51,150 nt of DNA, taken from NCBI GenBank assembly GCA_902778855.1, contig CACYZM010000010.1:1-51150 (forward strand). The letters run 5' to 3'. Position 1 is the first letter of the stretch; every line of letters begins with the position of its first letter. The notes below the pieces were generated by a model. The model saw only the letters and a list, made by a program, of their open reading frames with translations, was not told the DNA's origin and searched no databases. Positions 35,348-43,700 of the stretch are shown here, piece by piece. Source of the DNA: an uncultured Bacteroidia bacterium (lineage in GTDB: Bacteria > Bacteroidota > Bacteroidia > Bacteroidales > UBA932). Both the position numbers and the translations under genes were made by a program.

Positions 35348-35441
35348 GCAACCCGAAATTCACGGAGCGTGGTCTCCCCATTCCTGGGCCCTCGCTGGCC
35401 CCTTCTCCACGCTCCGTGCGGCCATTTGGCCTCACGGAGCG
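35348..35441 (-). repeat. Element B, copy 2
   Basis: Inverted relative to copy 1. CACGGAGCGT (35361-35370) pairs with ACGCTCCGTG (35409-35418). The 23 bases at 35348-35370 are the exact complement of 816-838. The palindrome GGCCATTTGGCC with CTCACGGAGCG (35420-35441) repeats copy 1 exactly. The apical loop sequence differs between copies, but in both it contains a small GGCC-type hairpin. Confidence 0.65.
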
Positions 35442-35512
35442 CACTGATAGCCGTTTCAGATCATATTTCATTGCCCCCCGCGCTCCGCGTTATTCGGTTT
35501 ATCCTAACGATG

Positions 35513-35775
35513 GGGAAGCCACAGGATGGAAGGGATAATTTCGGAGCGAATTGGCGAAATAGGGACGTGAGTGGGCCTGTGCAGGGAGCGGTGGGCGTAG
35601 AGAGGGGGCCGCAGGGGTTCCTGTGGCCCCCTCGGGCCATGACGGCGCTTTGTTCGACGAACGTTCCGGGCCCTTGCGGCCCGGATAAGGAGGAGTTCGC
35701 CGTCAAGCTCCCGATGCCGCTCCCTATTTCGCCAGCCTGAGCGGAGGAATTATCCCTTCCCTCCTTTGGATTCCC
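35513..35775 (+). repeat. Structured intergenic element A, copy 2 (candidate structured RNA)
   Basis: A 263-nt element with the same fold as copy 1. The outer stem of about 28 positions pairs 35513-35540 with 35748-35775 (three mismatches) using a different sequence. The internal-loop segments (CGGAGCGAATT and AGCCTGAGCGGA) are identical to copy 1. The second helix pairs GGCGAAATAGGGA (35553-35565) with TCCCTATTTCGCC (35721-35733). Hairpin 1 pairs 35602-35615 with 35620-35633. Hairpin 2 has the same base (35641-35647 / 35698-35704) but a new GC-rich apical stem (CCGGGCC / GGCCCGG, 35666-35672 / 35678-35684). Confidence 0.75.
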
Positions 35776-35827
35776 GACTAATGCCGTGCTGCCAGAATCG
35801 AGGGTGTGCGGATTCGGAGAAATGCAG

Positions 35828-35859
35828 TTGCGTGGATTCGGAGATTATTCGTACCTTTA
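35828..35859 (+). promoter_or_regulatory. Possible promoter for the DUF1343 gene
   Basis: TTG at 35828-35830 and TACCTTTA at 35852-35859 (one mismatch to TAnnTTTG) are 21 bases apart. The -7 box ends four bases before the ATG, so the transcript would be nearly leaderless. Weak. Confidence 0.25.
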
Positions 35860-35863
35860 CGAT

Positions 35864-36964
35864 ATGTTTTCATTCCGTACGACACCGTTGCTGGAGCAGG
35901 AGGACCGGGCGCTGAGAAAGGGGCGGCTGGGGATGGTGTGCAACCAGGTGGCCTGGCATCCGGACACGGGAGAATATCTGTTCGAGACCCTGGCCAGGCG
36001 GGGCAACCTGGTGCGGATTTTCACGCCGGAGCATGCCCTGTACGGGCCGATGGTGCCGGGGGTGGAGGTCCGGGAGGTGACCACGACGGTTGAGCCGGAC
36101 GATCTGGCCGGGCTGGACGCGCTGGTCATCGAACTGCAGGACGTGGGTTCGCGCTACAGCAACTACACGACGCTGCTGTATAACCTCTTCAAACGCATCA
36201 AGACCGACGGCGACGCGCTGTCCGTCTTCCTGGTCGACCGCATCAACCCCTGCGGCCGGCAGATCGAAGGGACGCTGGGCATCATCGGCCTGCCCCACCG
36301 GCACGGCCTGACGCTGGGCGAGACGGCCACGCTGTTCTACAACGACCTGGGCGCCAAGTTCCCGCTCCACGTCATCTCCGTCGCGGCAGAGCCGGTCAAC
36401 CGGGAACTGATGGCCTGGACCATTCCGCCGTTCTCCGACTTCTCCGGCCTGTTCACCTCGCATTTCTACAGCGGGCAGTGCCTGTGGATGGGCACCAACG
36501 TGAGCTACGGCCACGGCACGAACCGCCCCTTCGAGCAGTTCGGCGCCCCGTGGATGGAGCGGCTCTTCGACTACCCGGCGCGGCACGGCCTGAAAAACTG
36601 GAACGATCCCGAAAGCCCCGTCGCCAATCCGGGCCTGCACGTCCGCTGGACGCGCTTCGTCCCCTCCTACGGCATCTACCAGGACCAGACCTGCTTCGGC
36701 TTCCAGCTGATGTTCATTCCCGGCGCCACGTACCACGCCCTCAACCACGCCCTGCAGCTGCTGCGCTTTGTCCGCGAGACCTGCCCTGAGTTCAACGACG
36801 AAGGGCTGAACCGCTATCTCGAAGACGCCGCCCTCCTGGGCTATGTGGAAGGCCGCTACGACTGGGACGTCACGCGCGAATACATCAAGACCGAGGAGCA
36901 GAAATGGCTTCGCAAATCCAAGAAATTTACCCTTTACGGCGACGATCCGTTCCGGATCAAATAA
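35864..36964 (+). CDS. DUF1343 (NamZ-like exo-N-acetylmuramidase family) protein
   Basis: A 366-residue protein matching the DUF1343 family, whose characterised member NamZ removes terminal N-acetylmuramic acid from peptidoglycan fragments. Family motifs in order: GRLGMVCNQVA (21-30), RIFTPEHALYG (51-61), ALVIELQDVGSRYSNYTT (86-103) and LVDRINPCGRQIEG. Many homologues are secreted, but no signal peptide is visible, which fits a cytoplasmic step in cell-wall recycling. The start MFSFRTTPLLEQ is the ATG at 35864; the open frame continues upstream into repeat-block DNA and is not conserved-looking. The zeta-like kinase gene follows after 6 bases. Confidence 0.8.
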   Translation: MFSFRTTPLLEQEDRALRKGRLGMVCNQVAWHPDTGEYLFETLARRGNLVRIFTPEHALYGPMVPGVEVREVTTTVEPDDLAGLDALVIELQDVGSRYSNYTTLLYNLFKRIKTDGDALSVFLVDRINPCGRQIEGTLGIIGLPHRHGLTLGETATLFYNDLGAKFPLHVISVAAEPVNRELMAWTIPPFSDFSGLFTSHFYSGQCLWMGTNVSYGHGTNRPFEQFGAPWMERLFDYPARHGLKNWNDPESPVANPGLHVRWTRFVPSYGIYQDQTCFGFQLMFIPGATYHALNHALQLLRFVRETCPEFNDEGLNRYLEDAALLGYVEGRYDWDVTREYIKTEEQKWLRKSKKFTLYGDDPFRIK

Positions 36965-36970
36965 GCGGCG

Positions 36971-37570
36971 ATGCCCAGGCTCTTCATCATATCGGGATGC
37001 AACGGCGCGGGAAAGACTACCGCGTCCTACACCATCCTGCCCTCGCTGCTGAACCTGCACACCTTCGTCAACGCCGATGAAATCGCCGACGAACTCTCCC
37101 CGCTCGAGCCGGAGCGGGAAGCCATCCGGGCCTCCCGCCTGATGATGGAGCGCGTGGACCAGCTCATCCTCCACGGCGCCGACCTGGCCGTGGAGACGAC
37201 CCTCGCCACCAAAAGCCTCGTGGGCGTAATTACCAGCGCCCAGCAGCAAGGATACAAGGCCGGGCTGTTCTACTTCTGGCTCAAAAGCCCCGAACTGGCG
37301 CTCAAGCGCGTGGCGCTCCGCGTGGCCTCGGGCGGGCACAACGTAGCGCCCGAGACGATCGTGCGGCGATACTGGCAGGGCATGGACAACCTCCGCCAGC
37401 TCTATCTCCCGATCTGCGACAGCTGGGTGCTCATCGACAACAGCGCCGCCACCGGCACCCGCATCGCCGAAGGTGGGGCCGACCTGGAACCCAAGATATA
37501 CAACAAACGATTATACAACCTCATTCTGAATCCGGAAAACAAAACCAGCTACCATGACAATCCAAGATGA
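36971..37570 (+). CDS. Zeta-toxin-like P-loop kinase
   Basis: A 199-residue P-loop protein. Walker A GCNGAGKTT is at 9-17, NADEIADELSP follows at about 35-45 as in zeta-toxin and AAA_33 kinases, and VETTLATKS and an arginine-rich helix (LALKRVALRVASGGHNV) complete the fold; the GGHxVP-like motif is typical of the solitary zeta family. Zeta toxins phosphorylate UDP-GlcNAc, but solitary homologues without antitoxin are common and their substrate is unknown. No epsilon-type antitoxin gene is adjacent. It lies between a NamZ-like protein and slyD, overlapping slyD by 17 bases, so I regard it as a metabolic or housekeeping kinase. Confidence 0.75.
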   Translation: MPRLFIISGCNGAGKTTASYTILPSLLNLHTFVNADEIADELSPLEPEREAIRASRLMMERVDQLILHGADLAVETTLATKSLVGVITSAQQQGYKAGLFYFWLKSPELALKRVALRVASGGHNVAPETIVRRYWQGMDNLRQLYLPICDSWVLIDNSAATGTRIAEGGADLEPKIYNKRLYNLILNPENKTSYHDNPR

Positions 37571-38108
37571 AAAAGTCGTCTCCCTGACCTATACGCTCCG
37601 CGTGGACGGCGAGATCAAAGACCAGGCTACCGAAGCGCAACCCCTCGAATTCATTTTCGGACTGGGCTATCTCCTTCCCAAGTTCGAAGAATACCTCCTG
37701 GGCAAGGGCGTCGGCGATACCTTCGAATTCACGCTCAGCCCCGAAGAAGGCTACGGTGTCTATGACAAACAGGCCGTGGTCGAGCTCCCGAAAGAGATTT
37801 TCGTGATCGACGGGAAACTCCAGGAGCAGCTGCTCGTCGTCGGGCAGGTGATTCCGATGATGAACCAGGCCGGCGGCGTGATTCCGGGCAAAGTGGTCGC
37901 CGTGGCCAATGAATCCGTGACGATGGACTTCAACCACGACCTGGCCGGCAAGGATCTCCACTTCACCGGCAAGATCACGGCCGTGCGCGACGCGACCGAC
38001 AAGGAACTCACGGACGGCCTGCACGGCGAACGTGCGGCCAAAGGATGCGGCGGAAACTGCGGCAACTGCAACAGCGACTGCTCATCGGGCGAGGGCGGCT
38101 GCAACTAG
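37554..38108 (+). CDS. slyD: SlyD-type FKBP peptidyl-prolyl isomerase
   Basis: A cytoplasmic prolyl isomerase and metallochaperone of 184 residues. The FKBP half-domain (VSLTYTLRVDGEIKDQA, LEFIFGLGYLLPKFEEYLLG) is followed by an insert-in-flap domain (about 70-125) and NHDLAGKDLHFTGKI. The C-terminal tail is Cys-rich (CGGNCGNCNSDCSSGEGGCN), like the metal-binding tails that deliver nickel in other SlyD proteins. It overlaps the zeta-like gene by 17 bases and converges on the FAD oxidoreductase gene with a 27-base overlap, so its last nine codons are antisense to that gene. Confidence 0.93.
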   Translation: MTIQDEKVVSLTYTLRVDGEIKDQATEAQPLEFIFGLGYLLPKFEEYLLGKGVGDTFEFTLSPEEGYGVYDKQAVVELPKEIFVIDGKLQEQLLVVGQVIPMMNQAGGVIPGKVVAVANESVTMDFNHDLAGKDLHFTGKITAVRDATDKELTDGLHGERAAKGCGGNCGNCNSDCSSGEGGCN

Positions 38109-39623
38109 GATGCCGTCGAGGGCGCTCGAGGTGATGCCGCCGGCATAGCCCGCCCCTTCCCCGCAAGGATAGAGACCTTCCAATCCCACGGCGCACAGCG
38201 TCGCGGGATCTCTGGGTATGCGGACCGGTGAAGAGGTCCGCGACTCGGTGCCCAGCAGCAGGGCGTCGTTGGTGTAATACCCGTGCATTTTCCGGTCAAA
38301 GGCCGCGAAGGCCACACGCAGCCGGTCGCTCACCGCGGCCGGCAGCAGTTCGTGGAGCGGCGCAATGGCGGCGCCGGGGTGATACGACGTTTTCGGAAGT
38401 TGCTGCGACGGTTTTCGGCGGCAGAAATCGACCATCCGCTGGGCGGGCGCCTGCAGGGAGTTCGAAAAGTCGAACATCGCCCGTTCCACTTCCTGCTGGA
38501 ACGTCAGCAGGGCGAAGGCGCCGTAGCGGCCGTATTCGGGCACGTCGGCCGGATCGACCGTGCAGACGATGCCGGCGTTGGCCCACGGGGAATTGCGCAT
38601 CGAATTCGACATCCCGTTGAGCACGACTTCGCCCGGCTCCGTCACGGCCGGGACCAGGATGCCGCCCGGGCACATACAGAAGGAAAAGACGCCGCGGCCG
38701 TCCACCTGCTCGACGAGGGAATACTCGGCGGCGGGCATGCCCGGCTGGTATTTGCCGTGATACTGGATGCGGTTGATCAGCGACTGGGGATGCTCGACGC
38801 GGACGCCGAGGGCAAAGCCCTTGGCCTCCAGCGGCCAGCCTTTGGCGGCGAAGAGCCGGTAGGTGTCGCGGGAGGAATGGCCGGTGGCCAGGATCACCTG
38901 CGGCGCCTCATAGACGGCGCCGCCCTGGCAGACCGCCTTCCAGCGCCGCTTGCGGCCGTCCGAGAAAGGTTGCAGGTCCACGACCTTTTCGCCGAAATGG
39001 TATTCCCCGCCGTGTTCCGTGATGCAGCGGCGGATGTTTTCCACGATGCGCGGCAGCCGGTCGCTGCCGATATGGGGGTGGGCTTCCACCAGCAGGCTTT
39101 CGTCGCCACCGAAGGCGACCAGTTGATGGAGCACCTCCCGGAGATCGCCGCGCTTGTTCGAGCGGGTGTAGAGTTTTCCGTCGGAGAAAGTACCGGCGCC
39201 GCCTTCGCCGAAGCAATAGTTGGAATCGACATTGACCTGGCTGCGCTGCGTGAGCGCGGCCACGTCAACCTTGCGGGCGTGGACGTCCTTCCCCTGCTCG
39301 AGGATGACGGGCTTGCGGCCTTCCATCAGCAGGCGCAAGGCCGCGAACATACCGGCAGGACCGCTGCCGACCACGAGCACGGGCTCGGCGTGCGCGACGT
39401 CGCGGTAAGGCGGCAGCGTATAGGTTTCGAGGGTTTCGCCCTGGGCGCAGGCCTCGACGCGATAGCGGTAGAGGATCTCGCCGCGGGCGTCGAGCGAGCG
39501 GCGCACGATGCGGACGGCCGCAACTTGGGCGGGGCGCACGCCGAGGGCGCGGCCCGCCGCCTGGCGGAGTTCCGCCTCGGCGGGCGCGTGGCCGACGGGA
39601 AAGGCGATTTCGAACTCTTTCAT
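38082..39623 (-). CDS. NAD(P)/FAD-dependent oxidoreductase (COG2509-like)
   Basis: A 513-residue flavoprotein. After an N-terminal ~80-residue domain (ALGVRPAQVAAVRIVRRSLDA) typical of this family comes the FAD-binding VLVVGSGPAGMFAALRLL (about 82-99), VDSNYCFGEGGAGTFSDGKL, ILATGHSSRDTYRLF and the C-terminal GLYPCGEGAGYAGGITSSALDG. Family members are annotated as uncharacterised FAD-dependent dehydrogenases; substrate unknown. The start ATG overlaps the tsaD stop by four bases, so it is translationally coupled to tsaD; its 3' end overlaps slyD. Confidence 0.88.
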   Translation of the reverse strand: MKEFEIAFPVGHAPAEAELRQAAGRALGVRPAQVAAVRIVRRSLDARGEILYRYRVEACAQGETLETYTLPPYRDVAHAEPVLVVGSGPAGMFAALRLLMEGRKPVILEQGKDVHARKVDVAALTQRSQVNVDSNYCFGEGGAGTFSDGKLYTRSNKRGDLREVLHQLVAFGGDESLLVEAHPHIGSDRLPRIVENIRRCITEHGGEYHFGEKVVDLQPFSDGRKRRWKAVCQGGAVYEAPQVILATGHSSRDTYRLFAAKGWPLEAKGFALGVRVEHPQSLINRIQYHGKYQPGMPAAEYSLVEQVDGRGVFSFCMCPGGILVPAVTEPGEVVLNGMSNSMRNSPWANAGIVCTVDPADVPEYGRYGAFALLTFQQEVERAMFDFSNSLQAPAQRMVDFCRRKPSQQLPKTSYHPGAAIAPLHELLPAAVSDRLRVAFAAFDRKMHGYYTNDALLLGTESRTSSPVRIPRDPATLCAVGLEGLYPCGEGAGYAGGITSSALDGILVAAALAR

Positions 39624-40651
39624 CGGTCGCCGTATTCCGCGGCACGCGAAAGCGGCGCGATGTCGATCGGAGCGAACTGGCCGGCCCGGAATTTATAGTA
39701 GCCGGTGATGGCAATCATGGCGGCGTTGTCGGTGGTGAACCGGAGTTCGGGGAGGAAAGTGGTCCAGCCGCGGCGGCGGCCCTCCTCTTCGATGCGGTTA
39801 CGCAGGCCGCTGTTGGCCGATACGCCGCCGGCGATGGCCACCTGCCGGATGCCGGTCTGCTTGGCGGCCAGCACGAGTTTCTTGAGCAGGATGTCGATCA
39901 GGTCCTGCTGGAACGAGGCGCAGAGGTCGGCCTTGTTCTTTTCCATGAAATCGGGATCTTCGGCCAGCCGGTCGCGCAGGAAGTAGAGCAGCGAGGTCTT
40001 GATGCCGCTGAAACTGTAGTCGAGGTCGGGGATGTGGGGCTTGGCGAAGCGGAAGCGTTTCGGATCGCCTTCCTTGGCAAGCCGGTCGATGACCGGGCCG
40101 CCAGGATAGCCGAGTCCCATCAGCTTGGCACATTTGTCGAAGGCCTCGCCCACCGCGTCGTCGATGGTGTGGCCGAGGATTTCGAAATGCAGCGGGTCGT
40201 CGACGCGCACGATCTGGGTATGGCCGCCAGAGACCAGCAGGCAGAGGAACGGGAATTCCGGGCAGCGGTTGTCGCGCCCGGGGACCTGCACGAAGTGCGA
40301 CAGGATGTGCCCCTGGAGATGGTTGACTTCGATGATCGGGATGTCGGCGGCCACCGAGAGCCCCTTCGTGAACGAAGTGCCGACCAGCAACGACCCCAGC
40401 AGGCCCGGACCGCGGGTGAAGGCCACGGCGTCGATGTCGGAGAGCGTCACGCCGGCCTGCTTCAGCGCTTCGGAAACGACCGGCAGGATGTTCTGCTGAT
40501 GCGCCCGCGAAGCCAGCTCCGGAATCACGCCGCCGTAGCGACGGTGCACTTCCTGGGAGGCCATTACGTTGGACAGCAGCACCTCGTCGCGCAGGACGGC
40601 GGCGGAGGTGTCGTCGCAGGAAGATTCGATGCCTAGAATGGTGACTGCCAT
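39620..40651 (-). CDS. tsaD: tRNA N6-adenosine threonylcarbamoyltransferase
   Basis: Transfers threonylcarbamoyl to A37 of ANN-decoding tRNAs (t6A). The 343 residues are full length: LGIESSCDDTSAA at the N-terminus, GGVIPELASRAH, metal ligands His111 and His115 in NHLQGHI, SGGHT in the middle, and TDNAAMIA near the C-terminus with the third ligand Asp. mtaB, which adds the methylthio group to t6A, is in the same window at 46049, so two consecutive steps of ms2t6A synthesis are here. A TACTTTTG box is at the complement of 40668-40675. Confidence 0.96.
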   Translation of the reverse strand: MAVTILGIESSCDDTSAAVLRDEVLLSNVMASQEVHRRYGGVIPELASRAHQQNILPVVSEALKQAGVTLSDIDAVAFTRGPGLLGSLLVGTSFTKGLSVAADIPIIEVNHLQGHILSHFVQVPGRDNRCPEFPFLCLLVSGGHTQIVRVDDPLHFEILGHTIDDAVGEAFDKCAKLMGLGYPGGPVIDRLAKEGDPKRFRFAKPHIPDLDYSFSGIKTSLLYFLRDRLAEDPDFMEKNKADLCASFQQDLIDILLKKLVLAAKQTGIRQVAIAGGVSANSGLRNRIEEEGRRRGWTTFLPELRFTTDNAAMIAITGYYKFRAGQFAPIDIAPLSRAAEYGDR

Positions 40652-40667
40652 AGCCTTTATTTTTATG

Positions 40668-40675
40668 CAAAAGTA
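40668..40675 (-). promoter_or_regulatory. Putative -7 box for tsaD
   Basis: The complement reads TACTTTTG (TAnnTTTG), 16 bases upstream of the tsaD ATG, in a 59-base divergent spacer. Confidence 0.5.
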
Positions 40676-40687
40676 GCAATTATTTCC

Positions 40688-40695
40688 TATATTTG
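40688..40695 (+). promoter_or_regulatory. Putative -7 box for tamB
   Basis: TATATTTG matches TAnnTTTG, 15 bases before the tamB ATG. Confidence 0.5.
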
Positions 40696-40710
40696 TAGGA
40701 TTATCGCCCT

Positions 40711-43700
40711 ATGAAGAACTGGAAAAAGCTCGTCCGCATCCTGCTGCTCGTCGTGATCGCCATCCCGACGGCGCTGATTATCGGCGTGCAGATTCCGGCC
40801 GTCCAGACCGCCATCGTCGGCAAGGTCACCGACCGGCTTTCCGAACAGCTCGACGGGCAGGCCCGCGTCGGGAAGGTCTATCTCTCCTTCCCCAACAACA
40901 TCATCCTCAAAGACGTCGACCTGATCCAGGGCGAAGCCGACACGGTGGCCCACCTGGGCAAAGTCCTGGTCAACCTCAAGACCAGCTCCCTGCTCTTCGG
41001 CGACCACGCCCGCGTCCGCCGCATCAGCATCGAGGACGGCGACATCGCCATCCGGAAGATCAACGACAGCACCACCAACCTGGCGGCCCTCTTCGCCCCG
41101 ATGCGCAAGAAAGACCGCCCCGACGAACCCTTCAAGCTTCCGTGGGAAAGCGTTTCGCTCGGCCGGCTGACGCTCAAGCACATCAACTGTTCGACCGACA
41201 GCCTCGACGTGCGCGACATCAACCTCACGGTGCGGAACGCCCAGTACGGGGAAACCGCATCCGCCCGGATCGAGAACCTGTCCCTCCAGGAGATGCGGCG
41301 CGGCTTCCAGCTCGACCGGCTGGGCGGCGACGTCAAACTCGACAGTACCGGCCTGACGGTCCAGGGCCTGCGCTTCGACGACGGGCACACCGACCTCTCC
41401 GGCGACGTTTCGCTCGGTTTCACCGACTTCTCCGATTTCTCCGAATTCGGCGACAAGGTGCTCATCAACGCCGACCTGCGCAACACCCGTTTCGACCTCC
41501 AGACCGTCAAGACGCTTACGCGCGCCAATGTGCCTGACCTGGCGCTCCGGCTCGACGGCCACGTGCAGGGCACCCTGGCCGACCTGGCCTCGCACCCGCT
41601 CCATATCCGCTCCGATTCGGGCAACACGACGGCGGACCTGTCGTTCCGCATCCGCGGACTGCCCGACATCAAGAACGCCCGCATCGACGCGCAAGTGCTC
41701 AAGAGCAACACCACCACCCACGACCTGGCAGAAATCATCGGGAAGGTCTCGCCTTCCTTCGATCAGGCTTCGCTCCGCCGCATCGCGCCCGGCGAGCCGC
41801 TTTCCCTGACTGCCAAGGCTTCCGGCACACTATCCAACCTGCAGTTCTCCGGCCATCTGGCCACTGCCTCGATGGGCGCAGCCACGCTCGACGGAACCCT
41901 CAGAAAAACCCCGCGCGGGATGCAGATCGACGGCAACGCCCGCACTGAAACGCTGCAGCTGGGCCGCATCCTGGGCAATTCCTCGCTCGGTTCGCTGACG
42001 TGCCAGACCGACGTCAACTTCTCGACGGCCGGCAAGGCCTTCGATGTCGGCGTCGAGGCCCTCAAAATCGACAACTTCACGTTCCACGGCTATAATTACC
42101 ACGACCTGCTGGCCTCCGGCCGCCTCAAGGACGGCCTGCTGAAGGCCGATGTGGTGAGCAACGATCCCAACCTGCAACTCGTCGCCCACGCCGACGCCGA
42201 AATGGGCGGCAAGCGCAAGGACAGCCACTATATCATCGACCTCGACCTCGATTACGCCGACCTCGACGCGCTCCATTTCGACAAGCGCGACAGCTCCGCG
42301 ATCCGCCTGACGCTCGACGCCGACATCGTCCAGAAACCGAAAGGCGCCTTCCTCGGCCGGGTCGACATCCGCGACCTGGTGGCCTCGCTCGGCAAGCGCG
42401 ACTTTGACATCGGCGACCTGGCCCTGCTCTCCACGCAGGAAGACGACCGCTATTTCCTGACCCTCAATTCCGACGTCGCCCGCGCCGAGTACGACGGCAA
42501 CGTCTTCGTCACCGATTTCGTGAAGCAGGCCCTGCACCGGGTGATGGAAGACAACGTCGACCACCTGCTTCACAAGGAGACCGGACACAAGCACGAGAAA
42601 GATTCCGAATCGTTCGGATCGCTCCGCCTGGTGACCCTCGACCTGCAGAACCTGCTCGACTTCTTTGCCCCCGACATCTACGTGTCCTACCGCAGCAGCG
42701 TGGGCGTCGACCTGATCGACGACGACGTGCAGGGCGGCTTCTCCTCCGAACTGTTCGCCATCAAGGACAATTTCCTGCGCAACCTGCAGGGCCGGTTCTA
42801 CACGGAAGGCAACCGGATGCGGGCCGACATCGACGCCGACCGCTTCCAGTCGGGCTCGCTGGTGGCCGAAAACATCACGCTCGACGCTTGGGCGGACAGC
42901 ACGTTCGTCGATCTCCGCGCCGGCTTCCACAACGAAGACGGTTCGGGCAATCGCGCCGAACTCCATACCCAGCTCTCCTTCCTCGATCCCACCGACGAGG
43001 GCTATCTGCTGCGGGCCGACATCCTCCCCTCCGAAATAGCGATCGCCGACCACGCCTGGGAACTGACGCCTTCGACGGTCTCCTACAAGAAAGGGCTGAT
43101 CCGCATCGAGGACTTCGTCCTCCAGAACGGATCCCAGCGCCTGACTGCCGACGGCCGCATCGGCGCCGCCCTGACCGACACGGTCCGGGTCAATCTCAAC
43201 GATTTCGACATCAGCCTGGCCAATTCCTTCCTGAGCAAAGACCTCGACGTCCACGGCCTGCTGACCGGCCAGGGCGAGGCTTTCGCCCTGCTGGGCGAAG
43301 GGAAAGGCATCCTGCTCGACCTGTACGGCCGCCAGCTTTCCATGGCCGGCGTCGAGTTGGGCGAGTTGCAGGCCAACAGTTTCTGGGATGAGCAGGCCAA
43401 ACGGATGAACTTCCGGGTCGAAAACACCCTCGACGGCAAGCATCCGCTGCACGCCACGGCCTGGATGCGGCCCTCCGACAAGCAGGTGGAAGCCGACGTC
43501 CGGCTCGATTCCCTGGCGATGGGCATCCTCAAACCGCTGCTCACCGGCCTGGCCTCCGACATCGGCGGCTCGGTCTCCGGCCACGTCATGGCCAAGGGCC
43601 CGCTCAACAAACTGGCGCTTGAAAGCGAAGGCACCCGCTTCAACAACCTGGCCTTCAAACTCGACTACACCCAGGTCGACTACGTGGCCGACGGTCCGTT

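Larger units (their letters stand above)
35267..35863. other. Second gene-free repeat block
   Basis: About 600 bases with no credible gene. It contains element B copy 2 on the minus strand (35348-35441, weaker similarity from 35291), a degenerate further B-like arm (GCGCTCCGCG, about 35480-35489) and element A copy 2 (35513-35775). The last ~90 bases lead into the DUF1343 gene. Confidence 0.7.

Noticed and set aside
35864-36964. A longer DUF1343 start at 35786
   Set aside because: The added residues come from spacer DNA right after element A and do not resemble a signal peptide or the family N-terminus.
36971-37570. Toxin-antitoxin module based on the zeta-like protein
   Set aside because: No small antitoxin gene is adjacent; the neighbours are a DUF1343 protein and slyD, with the kinase coupled to both.
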